This document shows, one piece after another, positions 24,608 to 33,881 of a stretch of 64,000 nt of DNA. Every line of letters begins with the position of its first letter. Position 1 is the first letter of the stretch. The position numbers and the translations under genes were made by a program. Source of the stretch: Geomonas agri (lineage in GTDB: Bacteria; Desulfobacterota; Desulfuromonadia; Geobacterales; Geobacteraceae); assembly GCF_020179605.1 (NCBI RefSeq), contig NZ_JAINZO010000001.1, positions 1,178,001 through 1,242,000 of the forward strand, written 5' to 3'. Below the pieces are notes generated by a model. The model was not told the origin of the DNA and searched no databases. It saw only the letters and a program-made list of their open reading frames with translations.

Positions 24608-27001
24608 TCAGGCGGCGCGCATCTCTATGATCTTGGCGTGCAGCCTTTCCATGTCGAAGGGTTTCTGGATGTAATGCAGTTCGTGGTCGGTGCTGATACC
24701 GTACTTGGTGATGATGTCCGAGGAATAGCCGGTCATGAACAGCACCTTGGTTTCCGGACGCAGGTCGGTTATGCCGCGTGCCATGTCCAAACCGTTCATC
24801 TCCGGCATGATTACGTCCGAGAGCACCAAGTCGATGTCGTGGTTGGGCTCACCGCAGATGGAGAGGGCAACGTGCGGGGTGGCTGCCTGGATGACCCGGT
24901 ACCCGATTTTTTCAAGCATCTGGGTCGCCATGGTCCGCATCATGTCATCGTCCTCTACCACCAGCACGGTCCCGGTGCCGTGCAGCGTCCCTGGCACGTT
25001 GTGAGCGGCAGGCAGTACCTCTGCCGTCAGCTGGGGCAGGTAGATGTGGAAGGTGGTGCCGCGCCCGGGCTCGCTCTCCACATCGACGAAGCCACCGTTT
25101 TGGGTCACGATGCCGTACACCGTGGCCAATCCCAGGCCGGTACCTCTGCCTACCTCCTTGGTGGTGAAAAACGGTTCGAAGATCCGCTTCACCAGTTCCC
25201 GGTCCATCCCGGTGCCGGTATCGATGACGCTCAGGCAGGCGTACGAGCCGGGCTTGGCGTCCAGTCGGTAATCGCAGAAGGCTTCGTCCACCTCCACGTT
25301 CCCGGTTTGTATGGTGAGCACTCCGCCGCCGGGCATGGCATCCCTGGAGTTGACGGCCAGGTTCATCAGGATCTGGTCCACCTGTGAAGGGTCGATCTTG
25401 ACCGTCCATAGTTTGGGATCGGGAATGAAGTTGAAGCGGACCTCCTCGCCGATCAGCCGGCTCAGCGCCTTCTCCGTTTCCAGACAGTGTTCGTTCAGGT
25501 TCACTGCCCTCGGGGAGATGATTTCCTTGCGGGAGAAGGCGAGCAGCTTGCGCACCATGTCTCGGGATCGTTCGCCTGCCTTGATGATCTCCTGCAGGTA
25601 GACCCAAAGCGAGGTAGTTTCGACTGTTTCCAGTTGGGCCAGTTGCGCATAACCCAGCATCACGCTCAGCATGTTGTTGAAGTCATGTGCCACACCCCCG
25701 GCCAGTTGCCCGATCGACTCCATCTTCTGCGAATGCCTGAGCTGTGCCTCGATCTTTCTGTGCTCGGTGATGTCGATGCCGAAGCAAAGGGTGCCGATGC
25801 GCACCCCCTTTTCGATGATGGCGCTGTTGCGCCAGGAGACTGTGCGCATCGCCCCGTTCTTGGTGACGATCTGCCCTTCGCAGGCGTCCATGCGTTGCTG
25901 GTCCGTTCCCTTGTGCGGAGTGCCGCACATCTTGTAGAAGGCCTCCGCCCCCATCACCGTTTCAAACCAGTTCTGCCCCGCCAATTCTTCTTGGCGGTAG
26001 CCGGTGACCTCCTCGGCGGTTCTGTTGAACAGGGTGACTCTTCCCTTGAGGTCGAGTCCGAGGATCATGACACTGGCGGCCTGGATCAGGTTCTCGGTGT
26101 ACTCCTTGGCGGACCGGAGCGCTTCCACAGCTGCTCTGCGCTCGGTGATGTTCACCACGGAAAGGACGGTGCCGGCGATGCGCCCTTCTTGGTAAACAGG
26201 GGTGGCGCCACAGGCGATGGTGACCGTGGAGCCGTCCTTGCACAGCATATCGGCCTCGAAGTGGAGCAGGCCGGCAAGCCCGGTGGCCACCCGGTGCAAC
26301 TGCTCGATCACCATGTCACGTGACTCTGGGCAGACCAGCTCCGAAATCCTCTTGCCCATAAGTTCTTCGGGAGAGTAGCCGCTGGTCTCGGTGCAGCGCC
26401 CGTTGAGCATGCCGATGGTGCCGTCCAGGTTAAGCACGATAAGGGCGTTGGCGCTGTTCTCCATGACCTTGATAAGGAAGTCGTAGGAGTCCTGCAACTG
26501 GCGGTTGGCTCGGTTTATGGCTCGGAAGGGAAGCAGAATGAAAACTATCACGGCTATGCTGAGCCCCAAAACCGCCACCATGACGGATTTCTTCAGGATG
26601 GGGCGAAGGGACCGGCTGATCTCGACGCTGCCGATCACCTTGTCGCCGTAATGAATCGGCTGCGAGCGCATGATGACCGGGGTGTCCGGATCGTAGCCAC
26701 TCGCTGCAAGCACGTGTCCCAGCGAGTCGAGGACGCGATGCTTCTCCTTTTGGCCGTGGGTGCCATGGTGGGAGAGCAGGGCTTCCAGGTGGTGCGCATC
26801 ACCGTTACGTGAGTCGGGGGCCAGGTCGCCGAGACCGGTGATGATCCCAGCATTTATTTCGGCCTCGGTCTCGAGGCTGCCGACGGCGTATTGGTAGCTG
26901 ATGGCGAAGTAACCGAGGGGGAAAAAGAGTGCTACGAAGAAGGCGAGTAAAACCGTGTAGTTGGCTGTGAAGTTGACTGTTTGTTTCTTAGAACCAGTCA
27001 T
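24608..27001 (-). CDS. Hybrid sensor histidine kinase with two PAS domains and a C-terminal receiver
   Basis: A 797-residue membrane kinase. Helix 1 is at about 14-35, followed by a periplasmic domain to about 145 and helix 2 at about 147-165. PAS domains lie at about 180-300 and 305-425. HisKA has H439 in AGGVAHDFNNMLS and is followed by HATPase (NLAVNSRDAMPGGG; DTGTGMD; GRGTGLGLATVYG). The C-terminal receiver has phosphoacceptor D729 (VLSDVIMPEMNG). No HPt or DNA-binding domain is attached, so phosphate must pass to another protein. The ATG at 27001 is eight bases from AAGGAG; an upstream TTG at 27028 lacks a site. Confidence 0.93.
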   Translation of the reverse strand: MTGSKKQTVNFTANYTVLLAFFVALFFPLGYFAISYQYAVGSLETEAEINAGIITGLGDLAPDSRNGDAHHLEALLSHHGTHGQKEKHRVLDSLGHVLAASGYDPDTPVIMRSQPIHYGDKVIGSVEISRSLRPILKKSVMVAVLGLSIAVIVFILLPFRAINRANRQLQDSYDFLIKVMENSANALIVLNLDGTIGMLNGRCTETSGYSPEELMGKRISELVCPESRDMVIEQLHRVATGLAGLLHFEADMLCKDGSTVTIACGATPVYQEGRIAGTVLSVVNITERRAAVEALRSAKEYTENLIQAASVMILGLDLKGRVTLFNRTAEEVTGYRQEELAGQNWFETVMGAEAFYKMCGTPHKGTDQQRMDACEGQIVTKNGAMRTVSWRNSAIIEKGVRIGTLCFGIDITEHRKIEAQLRHSQKMESIGQLAGGVAHDFNNMLSVMLGYAQLAQLETVETTSLWVYLQEIIKAGERSRDMVRKLLAFSRKEIISPRAVNLNEHCLETEKALSRLIGEEVRFNFIPDPKLWTVKIDPSQVDQILMNLAVNSRDAMPGGGVLTIQTGNVEVDEAFCDYRLDAKPGSYACLSVIDTGTGMDRELVKRIFEPFFTTKEVGRGTGLGLATVYGIVTQNGGFVDVESEPGRGTTFHIYLPQLTAEVLPAAHNVPGTLHGTGTVLVVEDDDMMRTMATQMLEKIGYRVIQAATPHVALSICGEPNHDIDLVLSDVIMPEMNGLDMARGITDLRPETKVLFMTGYSSDIITKYGISTDHELHYIQKPFDMERLHAKIIEMRAA

Positions 27002-27405
27002 GGCAAGCGCTCCTTGCGCGGCAACCAAATCAGGATCTCATGCTCCGGCGATAGGGCGCAGTCACCTCCCTCAACCACCAGTCGCGGAGATTAGCATCAT
27101 TTTAGGAAAAAGAGAAGTACATTGTCGGATTTCACCTAAAATCATTCATCAAATTTCGGCTGGTACTGTGTCAGTTGCGAACACCCCATGACTTGTACTT
27201 TTTAGGTCGTAGCACCTGTATGATGAAGCGGAATGGAGCCGTATATCGGCCTGAGACAGATCTTGTTCACCGAGATACTGTATACGCGTCTGGGGTGGCA
27301 ACTGGGGCCATATGCGTTGACAGCACCCGGGGCTTCTTGTATAAGAGCCGTGTTACTGAATTGAAATTCGTGCTACCACACCTGTGGGGCACGGGGAGGA
27401 AGATC
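27002..27405. other. Divergent regulatory region upstream of the Co/Ni transporter
   Basis: A gap of 404 bases between the hybrid kinase (minus) and CbiMN (plus). There is no cobalamin or NiCo riboswitch core that I can recognise, and no complete NikR palindrome; a GTATGA half site occurs near 27218. TGTCGG-ATTTC near 27123 matches half of the motif at 16836-16850. An open frame from 27175 in frame with CbiMN has no ribosome site and is treated as non-coding. Confidence 0.4.
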
Positions 27406-28455
27406 ATGCACATGGCGGACGCTCTGCTCTCGCCCACGGTAGGCGCGGCCATGTGGGCCGTATCCGCGGGTGGCGTCGCCGTCGGCTCGGCGCGGTTGTG
27501 CCGGGAGCGTGACGATCGCCTGGCGCCGCTCATGGGCGTGCTGGGGGGCTTTCTCTTTGCCGCGCAGATGATCAACTTCTCCATCCCGGGCACCGGGTCG
27601 AGCGGCCACTTGACGGGGGGGCTGCTCCTTGCCATCCTGCTGGGACCCAGCGCCGCCTTCCTCACCGTCGCTTCCGTCCTCATGATCCAGGCCTTTTTCT
27701 TTGCCGACGGCGGTCTCCTTGCCCTTGGCTGCAACATCTTCAACCTGGGCATGATCCCGGCGCTGCTGGTCTACCCGCTGTGCTACCGCAGGCTGATCGG
27801 TTCCGCACCGGGGCGCCGGCGCGAGGTGGCGGTGACCATGTTCTCGGCGCTGCTCGCCATGCAGCTGGGTGCGCTCTGCGTTGTGCTGGAGACGGCGGCG
27901 TCCGGCATCTCCGCGCTTCCTCTGGACAAATTCCTGCTCCTGATGCAGCCCATTCACCTGGCTATCGGTCTGGTCGAGGGGGCGGTGACGCTCGCCGTGG
28001 TCTCCTTTCTGCGCAAGGCCCGCCCCGAACTGCTCACCAGGGGCAATACCCCGGGGGGTGTTTCCGGTCGGGTGGTACTCGTTTCGCTGCTGGCCTGTGC
28101 CCTGCTCGTCGCCGGCGGCCTGTCCCGCTTCGCCTCGGTGAAACCGGACGGGCTGGAGTGGTCCGTCGCCAAGGTGGCCGGGGCGACAGCTCTCTCCGAG
28201 CACCGCACCGGTCTGGGCGCCTTCATGGCGAACCTGCAACACACAACCGCCCGTTACCCCGACTACCAGGTCGCTCCTGCGGCCGTGCCGCCCCAGGCGC
28301 CCGCCGCTGCGCCTGCCGCAGCCCAGGCCAATCCTGCAGGCAAGGGGAGCGCGCTTCCCGGTATCGTCGGCACTGTCGTCACTATCATGCTGGTTTCCGG
28401 TGCGGCCTTGCTGCTGCGCAGGTCCAACCGTGGAGCGGTAGTCCCCGAGGCGTAG
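27406..28455 (+). CDS. cbiM: CbiM-CbiN (NikMN) type fused S-component of an ECF cobalt/nickel importer
   Basis: A 349-residue membrane protein. Residues 1-215 are CbiM/NikM, starting MHMADALLSP, in which the N-terminal Met-His is the metal-binding end that enters the site, with a SGHLTGG-type loop. The C-terminal part has a helix (VVLVSLLACALLVAGGL), the PDGLE-domain signature KPDGLEW, a Pro/Ala linker, and a last helix (GIVGTVVTIMLVSGAALLL). This fuses the N component to M. AGGGGAGGA lies ten bases before the ATG at 27406. CbiQ follows after 37 bases. Metal choice between Co2+ and Ni2+ is not decidable here. Confidence 0.9.
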   Translation: MHMADALLSPTVGAAMWAVSAGGVAVGSARLCRERDDRLAPLMGVLGGFLFAAQMINFSIPGTGSSGHLTGGLLLAILLGPSAAFLTVASVLMIQAFFFADGGLLALGCNIFNLGMIPALLVYPLCYRRLIGSAPGRRREVAVTMFSALLAMQLGALCVVLETAASGISALPLDKFLLLMQPIHLAIGLVEGAVTLAVVSFLRKARPELLTRGNTPGGVSGRVVLVSLLACALLVAGGLSRFASVKPDGLEWSVAKVAGATALSEHRTGLGAFMANLQHTTARYPDYQVAPAAVPPQAPAAAPAAAQANPAGKGSALPGIVGTVVTIMLVSGAALLLRRSNRGAVVPEA

Positions 28456-28492
28456 CGGTGACCGGGCTTCGACCGGCGAGGATGGGAGCCTG

Positions 28493-29305
28493 ATGGCATC
28501 GGTAAACGGGGCTTTGCTTGATCTGAAGCGGCTGGACCAGCTCGCGGGGGAAGATACTTTCGTGCACCGGCTGGATCCTCGCGCCAAGGTGCTCGCCACC
28601 CTCGTCTTCATCGTATGCGTGGTTTCCTTCGGCCGCTACCAGGTTTCCGCCCTGATTCCCTTCTTCATCTTTCCCGTCTGCCTGATCGCTGCCGGTCGGC
28701 TGCCCGCCGGCTACCTGGCAGCCAAGGTTGCCCTGGTTGCTCCCTTCGCCATCGCCGTCGGCATCTGCAACCCCTTTTTCGACCGTACCGTCCTCGCGCA
28801 CCTGGGCCCGCTGGAGATTACCGGCGGTTGGCTCTCCTTCGCCTCCATCGTCGTGCGCACCGCGCTTACCGTCACTGCCGCGCTCACCCTGACCGCTGTT
28901 ACCGGCTTTGCCTCCATCTGCCGTGCCCTGGTTCGTCTGGGCATGCCCAAGACCTTCGCCATGCAGCTTCTTTTCCTGTACCGCTACCTGTTCGTGCTGG
29001 CGGAGGAGGGGGGGCGGGCGTCGAGGGCGCGCGAGCTGCGCTCCTTCGGCCGCAAGGGACGCGGCATGGCCAGCTACGCCTCGCTTTTGGGGCACCTGCT
29101 GTTGCGCACCTGGCAGCGCGCCGAGCGGATGCACATGGCGATGTTGGCGCGCGGCTACACTGGGACCTTTCCCGCGGCGCAAGGGGGGCGTTTCGGCGCG
29201 CGTGAAATCCTGTTCGTGCTTTTCTGGAGCACACTCTGCATCACCATGAGGTTGTACAACGGCGCCGAACTGCTCGGGACGCTGGTAACGGGGTATCTGC
29301 CATGA
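28493..29305 (+). CDS. cbiQ: CbiQ-type ECF transporter transmembrane (T) component
   Basis: A 270-residue membrane protein with about five helices and the two Ala-Arg-Gly coupling motifs of T components: ASRARELRSFGRKGRG (about 180) and MAMLARGYTGTFP (about 220), which contact the ATPase. DPRAKVLATLVFIV near the N-terminus is a family hallmark. The stop overlaps the ATPase start by four bases (ATGA), implying translational coupling within the cbiMN-cbiQ-cbiO importer operon. Confidence 0.92.
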   Translation: MASVNGALLDLKRLDQLAGEDTFVHRLDPRAKVLATLVFIVCVVSFGRYQVSALIPFFIFPVCLIAAGRLPAGYLAAKVALVAPFAIAVGICNPFFDRTVLAHLGPLEITGGWLSFASIVVRTALTVTAALTLTAVTGFASICRALVRLGMPKTFAMQLLFLYRYLFVLAEEGGRASRARELRSFGRKGRGMASYASLLGHLLLRTWQRAERMHMAMLARGYTGTFPAAQGGRFGAREILFVLFWSTLCITMRLYNGAELLGTLVTGYLP

Positions 29306-30060
29306 GCCACCACATTCTCGAAATCGACCACCTGCGCCACGTCTATCCCGACGGCACCGAGGCCCTGCACGAGGTGACCTTCAGCATCTGCCACGGCGAG
29401 TCGGTGGCCGTGATCGGCGCCAATGGTGCCGGGAAGTCCACGCTGCTGGCGCACATGAACGGCCACCTGCTGCCTCACTCCGGCGAGGTGCGCATCGGCC
29501 ACGTCCCGGTGGACCGTACCAACCTCAACGATGCGCGGCGTACCGTGGGCATGGTCTTTCATGACCCGGACGACCAGCTCTTCATGCCGACTGTGTACGA
29601 GGACGTCGCCTTCGGGCCCATGAACCTTGGCTTGACCGGCGCCGAGTTGCAGAACTGCGTGGCCGATGCGCTGCGCCGGGTCGACGCGGAACACCTCGCG
29701 GGCAAGGCACCCTACCATCTCTCCGCCGGGGAGAAGAGGCGGGTGGCCATCGCCACGGTCCTCTCCATGTCGCCGGACATCCTGGTCATGGACGAGCCGA
29801 CCAACGGGCTGGACCCGTACGCCCGCCGGCAACTGATTGGGCTCCTGAAGGATTTCCACCACAGCAAGATCATCACCAGCCATGACCTGGACATGGTGCT
29901 GGAGGTCTGCGAACGGACCGTGGTGCTTTCGCAAGGGGTGGTGCGGGCCGACGGGCCGACGCTGGAGATTTTTCGGGACGAGGCGCTGCTCAGGGAGTGC
30001 CGGCTGGAAAAGCCGCTCTCGATGCAGGGGTGTCCGGTGTGCGGCGCGCAAACGCGCTGA
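29302..30060 (+). CDS. cbiO: CbiO-type ECF transporter ATPase
   Basis: A 252-residue ABC ATPase: Walker A GANGAGKST, Q-loop DDQLF, signature LSAGEKRRVAIA, Walker B ILVMDEPTNGLDP and H-loop TSHDLDMV. It energises the cobalt/nickel importer with CbiMN and CbiQ. The protein ends MQGCPVCGAQTR, a CxxC tail not needed for the fold. A terminator follows at 30082. Confidence 0.95.
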   Translation: MSHHILEIDHLRHVYPDGTEALHEVTFSICHGESVAVIGANGAGKSTLLAHMNGHLLPHSGEVRIGHVPVDRTNLNDARRTVGMVFHDPDDQLFMPTVYEDVAFGPMNLGLTGAELQNCVADALRRVDAEHLAGKAPYHLSAGEKRRVAIATVLSMSPDILVMDEPTNGLDPYARRQLIGLLKDFHHSKIITSHDLDMVLEVCERTVVLSQGVVRADGPTLEIFRDEALLRECRLEKPLSMQGCPVCGAQTR

Positions 30061-30081
30061 GAAGAGAAGGGCGCAAATAAA

Positions 30082-30110
30082 GAAAGCCCCGGATTTCTCC
30101 GGGGCTTTCG
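30082..30110. terminator. Bidirectional terminator (cbiO / cold-shock gene)
   Basis: An 11-bp stem GAAAGCCCCGG / CCGGGGCTTTC with loop ATTTCT, between convergent genes. The T runs are short. Confidence 0.7.
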
Positions 30111-30137
30111 TAAAGTTCTACGCTATGTAATTTGGGA

Positions 30138-30338
30138 TTAAACCCTGCTGACGTTCGCAGCCTGGAGGCCTTTCGGTCCCTTGACGATTTCGAAGGTCAC
30201 GCTGTCACCCTCGGTGAGGGATTTGAAGCCGTCGCTGTTGATAGCGGAGAAGTGAACGAAGACATCCTCGCCGTTCTCCTGCTCAAGAAAGCCAAACCCC
30301 TTGCTGTCGTTAAACCACTTTACAGTACCGTTTACCAT
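30138..30338 (-). CDS. Cold-shock domain protein (CspA family)
   Basis: A 66-residue single cold-shock OB-fold. The RNP1 (KGFGFLE) and RNP2 (VFVHFSAI) motifs are intact, and the protein ends [14 protein letters not shown]. It binds single-stranded nucleic acid as an RNA chaperone. GGGAGAAGTAAGTAA precedes the ATG. A strong promoter about 60-90 bases upstream gives a short AT-rich leader. Confidence 0.96.
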   Translation of the reverse strand: MVNGTVKWFNDSKGFGFLEQENGEDVFVHFSAINSDGFKSLTEGDSVTFEIVKGPKGLQAANVSRV

Positions 30339-30400
30339 TTACTTACTTCTCCCATATTACTTCTTTTTGGTTTTAATCCACGGGTATTCGAGGACGCGTA

Positions 30401-30429
30401 ACCTTAGCACCCAAAAAATCACGTGTCAA
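30401..30429 (-). promoter_or_regulatory. Sigma-70 promoter of the cold-shock gene
   Basis: On the minus strand: TTGACA, 17 bases, TAAGGT. The predicted leader is about 55 bases. Confidence 0.65.
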
Positions 30430-30606
30430 CCAATTTTAAATTAGATTTAAAGTTTTTTGCTTTAGTATACAAAACCGGCCGCATTGACACGGGGAGCGCG
30501 CTGTAGTAGCGTTCCTCGACCTGAGAGAGAGCGGACACAGCAGATCACACTGCTATGACTGAGAATCGACAACTGCTACTGCTGCAAGAACCAAGGACGT
30601 GAGCCT

Positions 30607-31068
30607 ATGAAGATCTGGATCGATGCCGATGCCTGCCCGAGGGTGATCAAGGAGATACTGTTTCGCGCTTCCCAGCGCCTGAAGGTGCCGGTCTGCCTGG
30701 TCGCCAATAGCGACCTTTCCCGGGCGCATACCGCTTTGATCACCTCGGTGCGTGTCGCTGCCGGCTTCGACGTCGCCGACGACTACATCGCTGAGCACGC
30801 CGACGCCAGCGACCTGGTTATTACCGCCGACATCCCGCTGGCCGCGCGTGTGGTCGAAAAGGGGGGCGTGGCGCTCGACCCGCGCGGCGAACTCTATACC
30901 GAGGATAACGTCGGCGAGCGCCTCACCATGCGTAACCTGATGCAGGACCTGCGCAATGATGGGCTGCTGCTTGGTGGTCCCGCGCAGTTCAACCAGACCG
31001 ATCGCCAGCGTTTCGCCTCCGCACTGGACCGGCTCCTGACCCGCATGGTGCGCGGGGATCGTCCCTGA
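30607..31068 (+). CDS. YaiI/YqxD family (DUF188) protein
   Basis: A 153-residue PIN-like nuclease-fold protein. Characteristic residues are DADACP at 6-11, RAS near 22, ANSDLS, and the segment [19 protein letters not shown] followed by [17 protein letters not shown]. Length matches the family. It is uncharacterised biochemically. The ATG at 30607 has a short GTGAG site. It is monocistronic, with a repeat element following. Confidence 0.9.
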   Translation: MKIWIDADACPRVIKEILFRASQRLKVPVCLVANSDLSRAHTALITSVRVAAGFDVADDYIAEHADASDLVITADIPLAARVVEKGGVALDPRGELYTEDNVGERLTMRNLMQDLRNDGLLLGGPAQFNQTDRQRFASALDRLLTRMVRGDRP

Positions 31069-31111
31069 CCTCACAGACCCTCCTGTCCGCTTTACCGTCA
31101 CCTCTCTGACC

Positions 31112-31156
31112 TGCACAGTTCCCTCTCCCCCTGGGAGAGGGGCAGGGTGAGGGTCG
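31112..31156. repeat. CCCTCTCCC-type intergenic repeat element
   Basis: CCCTCTCCCCCT-GGGAGAGGGG followed by CAGGGTGAGGG: an inverted repeat plus a GGGTGAGGG tail. Related elements occur at 20305-20335 and 63430-63535, so this is a dispersed family in the genome. Confidence 0.6.
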
Positions 31157-31321
31157 GTTTTCTTGTTTGAGTCAGCGCCTGCCTTTGTCACAGTCTTTCA
31201 TTCTCCCTGAATCTACATTTCCCTCAGTGTGATAAAATCTTTTGTAACTCTGGTTCAGGTCGTGTTAATGTCTGCTCAAAAATGACAGCTTGTCAATATA
31301 GCTTGCAACATTGCGACGCCT

Positions 31322-32668
31322 ATGACTGCACACTATCAACAAAGGTCCACCGAGGAAATTGAACTCGACCAGAAACGCGCCGAGCTGGCCTACCTGCGCG
31401 CCCGGCATGCCGAGGCCGCCGCAGTGCTACACCAGTTGCGCGAGGAGATTGCCGGCTTCGAGAGAAGTTACCAGCAGACGCTGGGGCGGTGCATGGCCGA
31501 ATTGGAGAGGTTGGAGGAGCAAATTGAACGCCTTTCCGGTAGTTATGTCCCCCCCGAGGCGGATGACGTCGAGGAAGCGACCTGCCGGCGTGACGAAGAC
31601 GATGCCAGCGATGGCCAGACCTATCAGCGCGGCAGGTCGTTTCGGGGCGAGGGACAGGCACGGGGGCGGGTCTGGAAAGCCGACGAGGGCGACATCAAGA
31701 CCCTCTATCGAGAGGTAGCCAAGGCCATCCATCCTGACCTCGCCGGGGAGGGCGCCGGCTCGCTGCGGCACGAGCTGATGCTGAAGGCGAACAAGGCCTA
31801 TGCCGAGGAGGACCACCGCACCCTGCGCGAGATCCTCAGGAACTGGCGGCGGCATTTCCCGGAACAGGCGGAGCAGAGCGATCTGAGGGCCGAACTGGCG
31901 CGGCTCAAAAAGCAGATAGCTGTGGAGATCGAGGCAATCCGGGAGATCAACGAGCAGGTCGAGCAGTTGCGCGGCAGCTATGTGCATCGTTTCAAGCTGC
32001 GCGTCGATGAAAGCGCAGCGGCCGGTAGCGATCTTTTCGCCGACCTGGTAGCTGCAGCCGAGATAAACATCGCCCGGGCCCAGCGGCGCCTGGCGGCCTT
32101 GCAGGGGGAGAAAGGCCGGGTGCGGACGCACGGTGCCACCAAGCGCAGCCGCGTGGTAGCTTTCGCCAACGACCTGACCTGCGGTACCCTGTATCTTCGC
32201 GACCTTAGCTCGACAAGCTTCAACGCCTGGAAGAAGGCTGGCCCTGCCATCGGCCCGGTGCAGGTCTACCTGGACCAGGCCCTGCGCCTGGACGTGAAAG
32301 AGGGGGCGAGCCTGAAGCTGAAGTCTTTGCAGGTGCTTAGTCCCGAGGACTTGCAGGCGCTCTTTCTGTACGACGTCTGCGACGCCGACCTGGACAGCAT
32401 CGTTCACCTCTCTGGGTTGGAGGAGCTTTATCTGTGCGGGCCGGAACTGACCGACTCGGCGCTGCTTAGCATCTCGACCCTGGCCAACCTGAAGCGGATT
32501 TACCTGTACCAGACCCGGATTTCTGACCGCGGCCTGGTCTACCTGCAGGGGATGCAGGGGTTGCAGGGCCTGACCAGCAGCGGTAACAGCATCACCGACG
32601 AAGGGCTTGCGGTCTTCCAGCAGGCAATCCCCGGGGTGAAGACGGTGAGCTTTAAGTGGAAGAGGTGA
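31322..32668 (+). CDS. Coiled-coil / J-like / leucine-rich protein
   Basis: A 448-residue soluble protein of unusual build. Residues 5-75 are a coiled coil. Residues about 120-180 resemble a J-domain (DIKTLYREVAKAIHPDLA, HPD at 137-139, then KANKAYAEEDHRTL), so it could stimulate an Hsp70. A second coiled coil runs at about 195-300. The C-terminus (about 335-448) has leucine-rich, RNI-like repeats (LSGLEELYLCGPELTDSALLSI; LANLKRIYLYQTRISDRGLVYL; LQGLTSSGNSITDEGLAVF). It has no signal peptide. A weak start region precedes the ATG; a strong terminator follows. Confidence 0.75.
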   Translation: MTAHYQQRSTEEIELDQKRAELAYLRARHAEAAAVLHQLREEIAGFERSYQQTLGRCMAELERLEEQIERLSGSYVPPEADDVEEATCRRDEDDASDGQTYQRGRSFRGEGQARGRVWKADEGDIKTLYREVAKAIHPDLAGEGAGSLRHELMLKANKAYAEEDHRTLREILRNWRRHFPEQAEQSDLRAELARLKKQIAVEIEAIREINEQVEQLRGSYVHRFKLRVDESAAAGSDLFADLVAAAEINIARAQRRLAALQGEKGRVRTHGATKRSRVVAFANDLTCGTLYLRDLSSTSFNAWKKAGPAIGPVQVYLDQALRLDVKEGASLKLKSLQVLSPEDLQALFLYDVCDADLDSIVHLSGLEELYLCGPELTDSALLSISTLANLKRIYLYQTRISDRGLVYLQGMQGLQGLTSSGNSITDEGLAVFQQAIPGVKTVSFKWKR

Positions 32669-32706
32669 GGTAAGGCAGGGACGGTGTGCGTGAAAACTGA
32701 AATGAG

Positions 32707-32739
32707 AAAAGCCCGGGAGATGACCTACCCGGGCTTTTT
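32707..32739. terminator. Bidirectional intrinsic terminator
   Basis: An 11-bp stem AAAAGCCCGGG / CCCGGGCTTTT with a 10-base loop and T/A runs on both sides. It lies between the convergent leucine-rich gene and the trans-sulfuration operon. Confidence 0.9.
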
Positions 32740-32744
32740 GCATC

Positions 32745-33881
32745 TTAGGCGTTGAGAAACCTCGCCATGTCGGCGATAAGGTCGTCCGGGTCCTCGAGCC
32801 CTACCGACAGGCGCACCAGGGTGTCCTTGATGCCGCGCGCCTCGCGCTCGGCCGGGGGCATCGCCGCGTGCGACATCTTGGCCGGGTAGGAGAGGATGCT
32901 CTCCACGCCTCCGAGGCTCACCGCGAAGGCTGCCAGCTTTACCCCTTCCAGCAGGCGTTTGGTAGTGTCGTAGCTGGTGAGCTCGAAGGAGAGCACGCCA
33001 CCCGGGCCGCTGGCCTGCCGGGTGTGGATCTCGTAACCGGGGTGGTCGGGCAGGCCGGGATAATAGACCCGTTGCACCTCTTTTTGCTCCCCAAGCCAAG
33101 CCACTATTTTTCGGGCACTTGCCTGGTGTTCCTCCATGCGGACCTTGAGGGTTTTTAGCCCGCGCAGCACCAGCCAGCAATCCTGCGGCCCGAGCACGGC
33201 ACCGAACGCATTCTGGATGAAACGTAGCCGCTGCCCCAACTCCGGGTCCCTGGCGATTGCGAAACCGCAGATCACATCGGAGTGGCCGTTCAGGAACTTG
33301 GTGCCGCTGTGGACCACGATGTCGCAGCCAAGCTCCAGTGGTCGCTGCAGGTACGGCGTCATGAAGGTGTTGTCCACGATTGTGAGGATGCCGTGCTCCT
33401 TGGCCAGCGCGACCGCCGCGGGAAGATCGGTGATCTTGATCAGCGGGTTGGATGGGGTCTCCAGGTAGAGCGCCCTGGTTTCAGGGCGGATGGCCGCGGC
33501 GATGGCGGCATTGTCGGTCGCGTCAACAAAGGTCGCCTCCAGCCCCCACCCCTTGAACAGGGTGGTGAGTAGTCTGAATGTGCCGCCATAGACGTCCTCG
33601 CACACGACCAGATGGTCGCCCGGCTGGAACAGCAGCAGGGTAGATGCGGTGGCCGCAATCCCCGAAGCAAAGGCCAGGCCTACGGCTCCCTTTTCCAGCC
33701 CTGCTATCGCCTCTTCCAGCGCCTCGCGAGTTGGGTTGCCGGAGCGGGCGTAGTCGTAGCGCCCGAAACTGTCGATGGAGCGCTGCGCGAAGGTCGACGA
33801 GAGGTAGATGGGGTGGCTGACGGAGCCGTGCTCGGCGTCGATCGGATCGAGCCCGTGGATCAGTTCGGTGGCGAATTTCAT
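32745..33881 (-). CDS. PLP-dependent trans-sulfuration enzyme (MetB/MetC family), second gene
   Basis: A 378-residue Cys/Met-metabolism PLP enzyme. It has the SRxxNPTR-type segment YDYARSGNPTREALEEAI, an FASGIAA loop, and the PLP lysine in VVHSGTKFLNGHSD. The C-terminus is FAVSLGGVESILSYPAKMSHA. Activity could be cystathionine beta-lyase, gamma-synthase or gamma-lyase; eye inspection does not decide. Its start overlaps the stop of the paralogue upstream by four bases (ATGA), and both lie behind the SAM-I riboswitch, so both serve methionine/cysteine supply. Confidence 0.92.
   Translation of the reverse strand: MKFATELIHGLDPIDAEHGSVSHPIYLSSTFAQRSIDSFGRYDYARSGNPTREALEEAIAGLEKGAVGLAFASGIAATASTLLLFQPGDHLVVCEDVYGGTFRLLTTLFKGWGLEATFVDATDNAAIAAAIRPETRALYLETPSNPLIKITDLPAAVALAKEHGILTIVDNTFMTPYLQRPLELGCDIVVHSGTKFLNGHSDVICGFAIARDPELGQRLRFIQNAFGAVLGPQDCWLVLRGLKTLKVRMEEHQASARKIVAWLGEQKEVQRVYYPGLPDHPGYEIHTRQASGPGGVLSFELTSYDTTKRLLEGVKLAAFAVSLGGVESILSYPAKMSHAAMPPAEREARGIKDTLVRLSVGLEDPDDLIADMARFLNA

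Noticed and set aside
27118-27140. TGTCGG-ATTTC half-match to the paired activator motif
   Set aside because: The TTTACA half is missing and there is no sigma-54 promoter in the region.
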